Shown here: piece by piece, positions 4,869-5,121 of the stretch
How the letters are laid out: each line of letters opens with the position of its first letter
Numbering within the stretch: the stretch's first letter is position 1
DNA from: Puniceicoccales bacterium
GTDB taxonomy: Bacteria > Verrucomicrobiota > Verrucomicrobiia > Opitutales > LL51
Direction: 5' to 3'
DNA length: 5,121 nucleotides
NCBI GenBank assembly: GCA_031290315.1
Contig: JAITNS010000101.1
Span: 1 to 5,121, forward strand
Program-made: the position numbers and the translations under genes
Notes under the pieces: model-generated
What the model saw: the letters and a program-made list of their open reading frames with translations, nothing else
Told to the model about the DNA's origin: nothing
The model's database searches: none

Positions 4869-5121
4869 TTATTTAGAAGGATTATTGAAATAACTTTTTA
4901 CCTTTCCGGCATAATTTTCCGCTTTTTCCCAAAGCCCTGGCTCTGGTGATTTACCAGTCATCGCTCGGTAATTCTGTCGTACACTATTAGCTATATTAGA
5001 TCCTGTACTTTTGATATTACTTGCCGCACGCTGGAGAATGTTAGGTCCACGATGATCCTGTTGAGTAACGACATCTCTCAAAGCAGCTCCCACGGTTGCC
5101 TCCGGCTTTTTGCCCCAGAAG
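4869..5121 (-). CDS. C-terminal part of an unrecognised protein, 5' side cut by or near the window edge
   Basis: The minus-strand frame is open from the right edge to a TAA at 4869 and shows 83 residues. I recognise no family. The visible part is hydrophilic, with an Asn/Ser/Arg-rich predicted helix (LQRAASNIKSTGSNIANSV), then GKSPEPGLWEKAENYAGKV and a short tail ending NPSK. There is no membrane segment or clear signal peptide, and no convincing similarity to the two neighbouring paralogues. A GTG at 5093 preceded at 5-base spacing by GGAGG could begin a 74-residue protein, but the frame stays open upstream, so it may equally be internal. A hairpin at 4791-4815 follows the stop. Confidence 0.55.
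   Translation of the reverse strand, partial: FWGKKPEATVGAALRDVVTQQDHRGPNILQRAASNIKSTGSNIANSVRQNYRAMTGKSPEPGLWEKAENYAGKVKSYFNNPSK
5099..5103 (-). promoter_or_regulatory. Possible Shine-Dalgarno for an internal or true GTG start at 5093
   Basis: The minus strand reads GGAGG, five bases before an in-frame GTG. It is the only good Shine-Dalgarno match before a candidate start in the window. Because the frame is open to the edge, it may be coincidental coding sequence. Confidence 0.3.

Overview
The window is an AT-rich stretch of bacterial DNA in which every supported gene lies on the minus strand. Reading along that strand (right to left), the order is: the 3' part of an unrecognised gene (4869-5121), a 741-residue predicted exported protein (2400-4625), a 439-residue paralogue (861-2180), a tRNA-Ala(CGC) gene with encoded CCA (676-751), and the 5' part of a PlsC-type lysophosphatidate acyltransferase gene (1-545). 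PlsC and the tRNA are the only parts with a firm functional call. The AT-rich composition, rapidly diverging paired paralogues with export signals, low-complexity repeats and eukaryote-like short motifs suggest a host-associated, perhaps intracellular bacterium (for example Chlamydiota or another amoeba-associated lineage). No marker in the window fixes the taxon, so this is a weak inference.

The main content is the two-member family at 861-4625. Both proteins start with a signal-peptide-like segment sharing the pattern MKNV..Y....M..GNF. Both carry the same previously unfamiliar core, made of an LGK[IV]N ... ILEIT[DN]G ... PYFFNKL block and a YKAG..SD..I..IL ... W..LWQ...LLF...YN block, followed by a hydrophobic segment. 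Outside the core they differ completely. The smaller protein has a Lys/Glu/Thr-rich linker of about 95 residues inserted between the two core blocks, and a Pro-rich tail with two PPGY motifs. The larger one has N-terminal PYQQ repeats, an Asn-rich repeat array with Trp motifs, an Ala/Glu helical repeat, a Gln-rich pentapeptide array, a second Tyr/Gln/Pro repeat, and an acidic-then-basic tail resembling a nuclear localisation signal. This looks like a conserved exported core carrying variable, repeat-built display regions. A role in host interaction is inference only.

Each paralogue appears to be its own transcription unit. Both have ATTGACAAT at the same distance (31-32 bases) from the ATG, a -10-like TAAA element exactly 16 bases before the ATG, and no Shine-Dalgarno sequence, so near-leaderless mRNAs are possible. 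A perfect inverted repeat at 2303-2324 separates the two genes, and a weaker hairpin at 4791-4815 lies between the larger gene and the gene to its right. The gaps at 546-675, 752-860, 2181-2399 and 4626-4868 hold no gene that I can support, only the signals listed.
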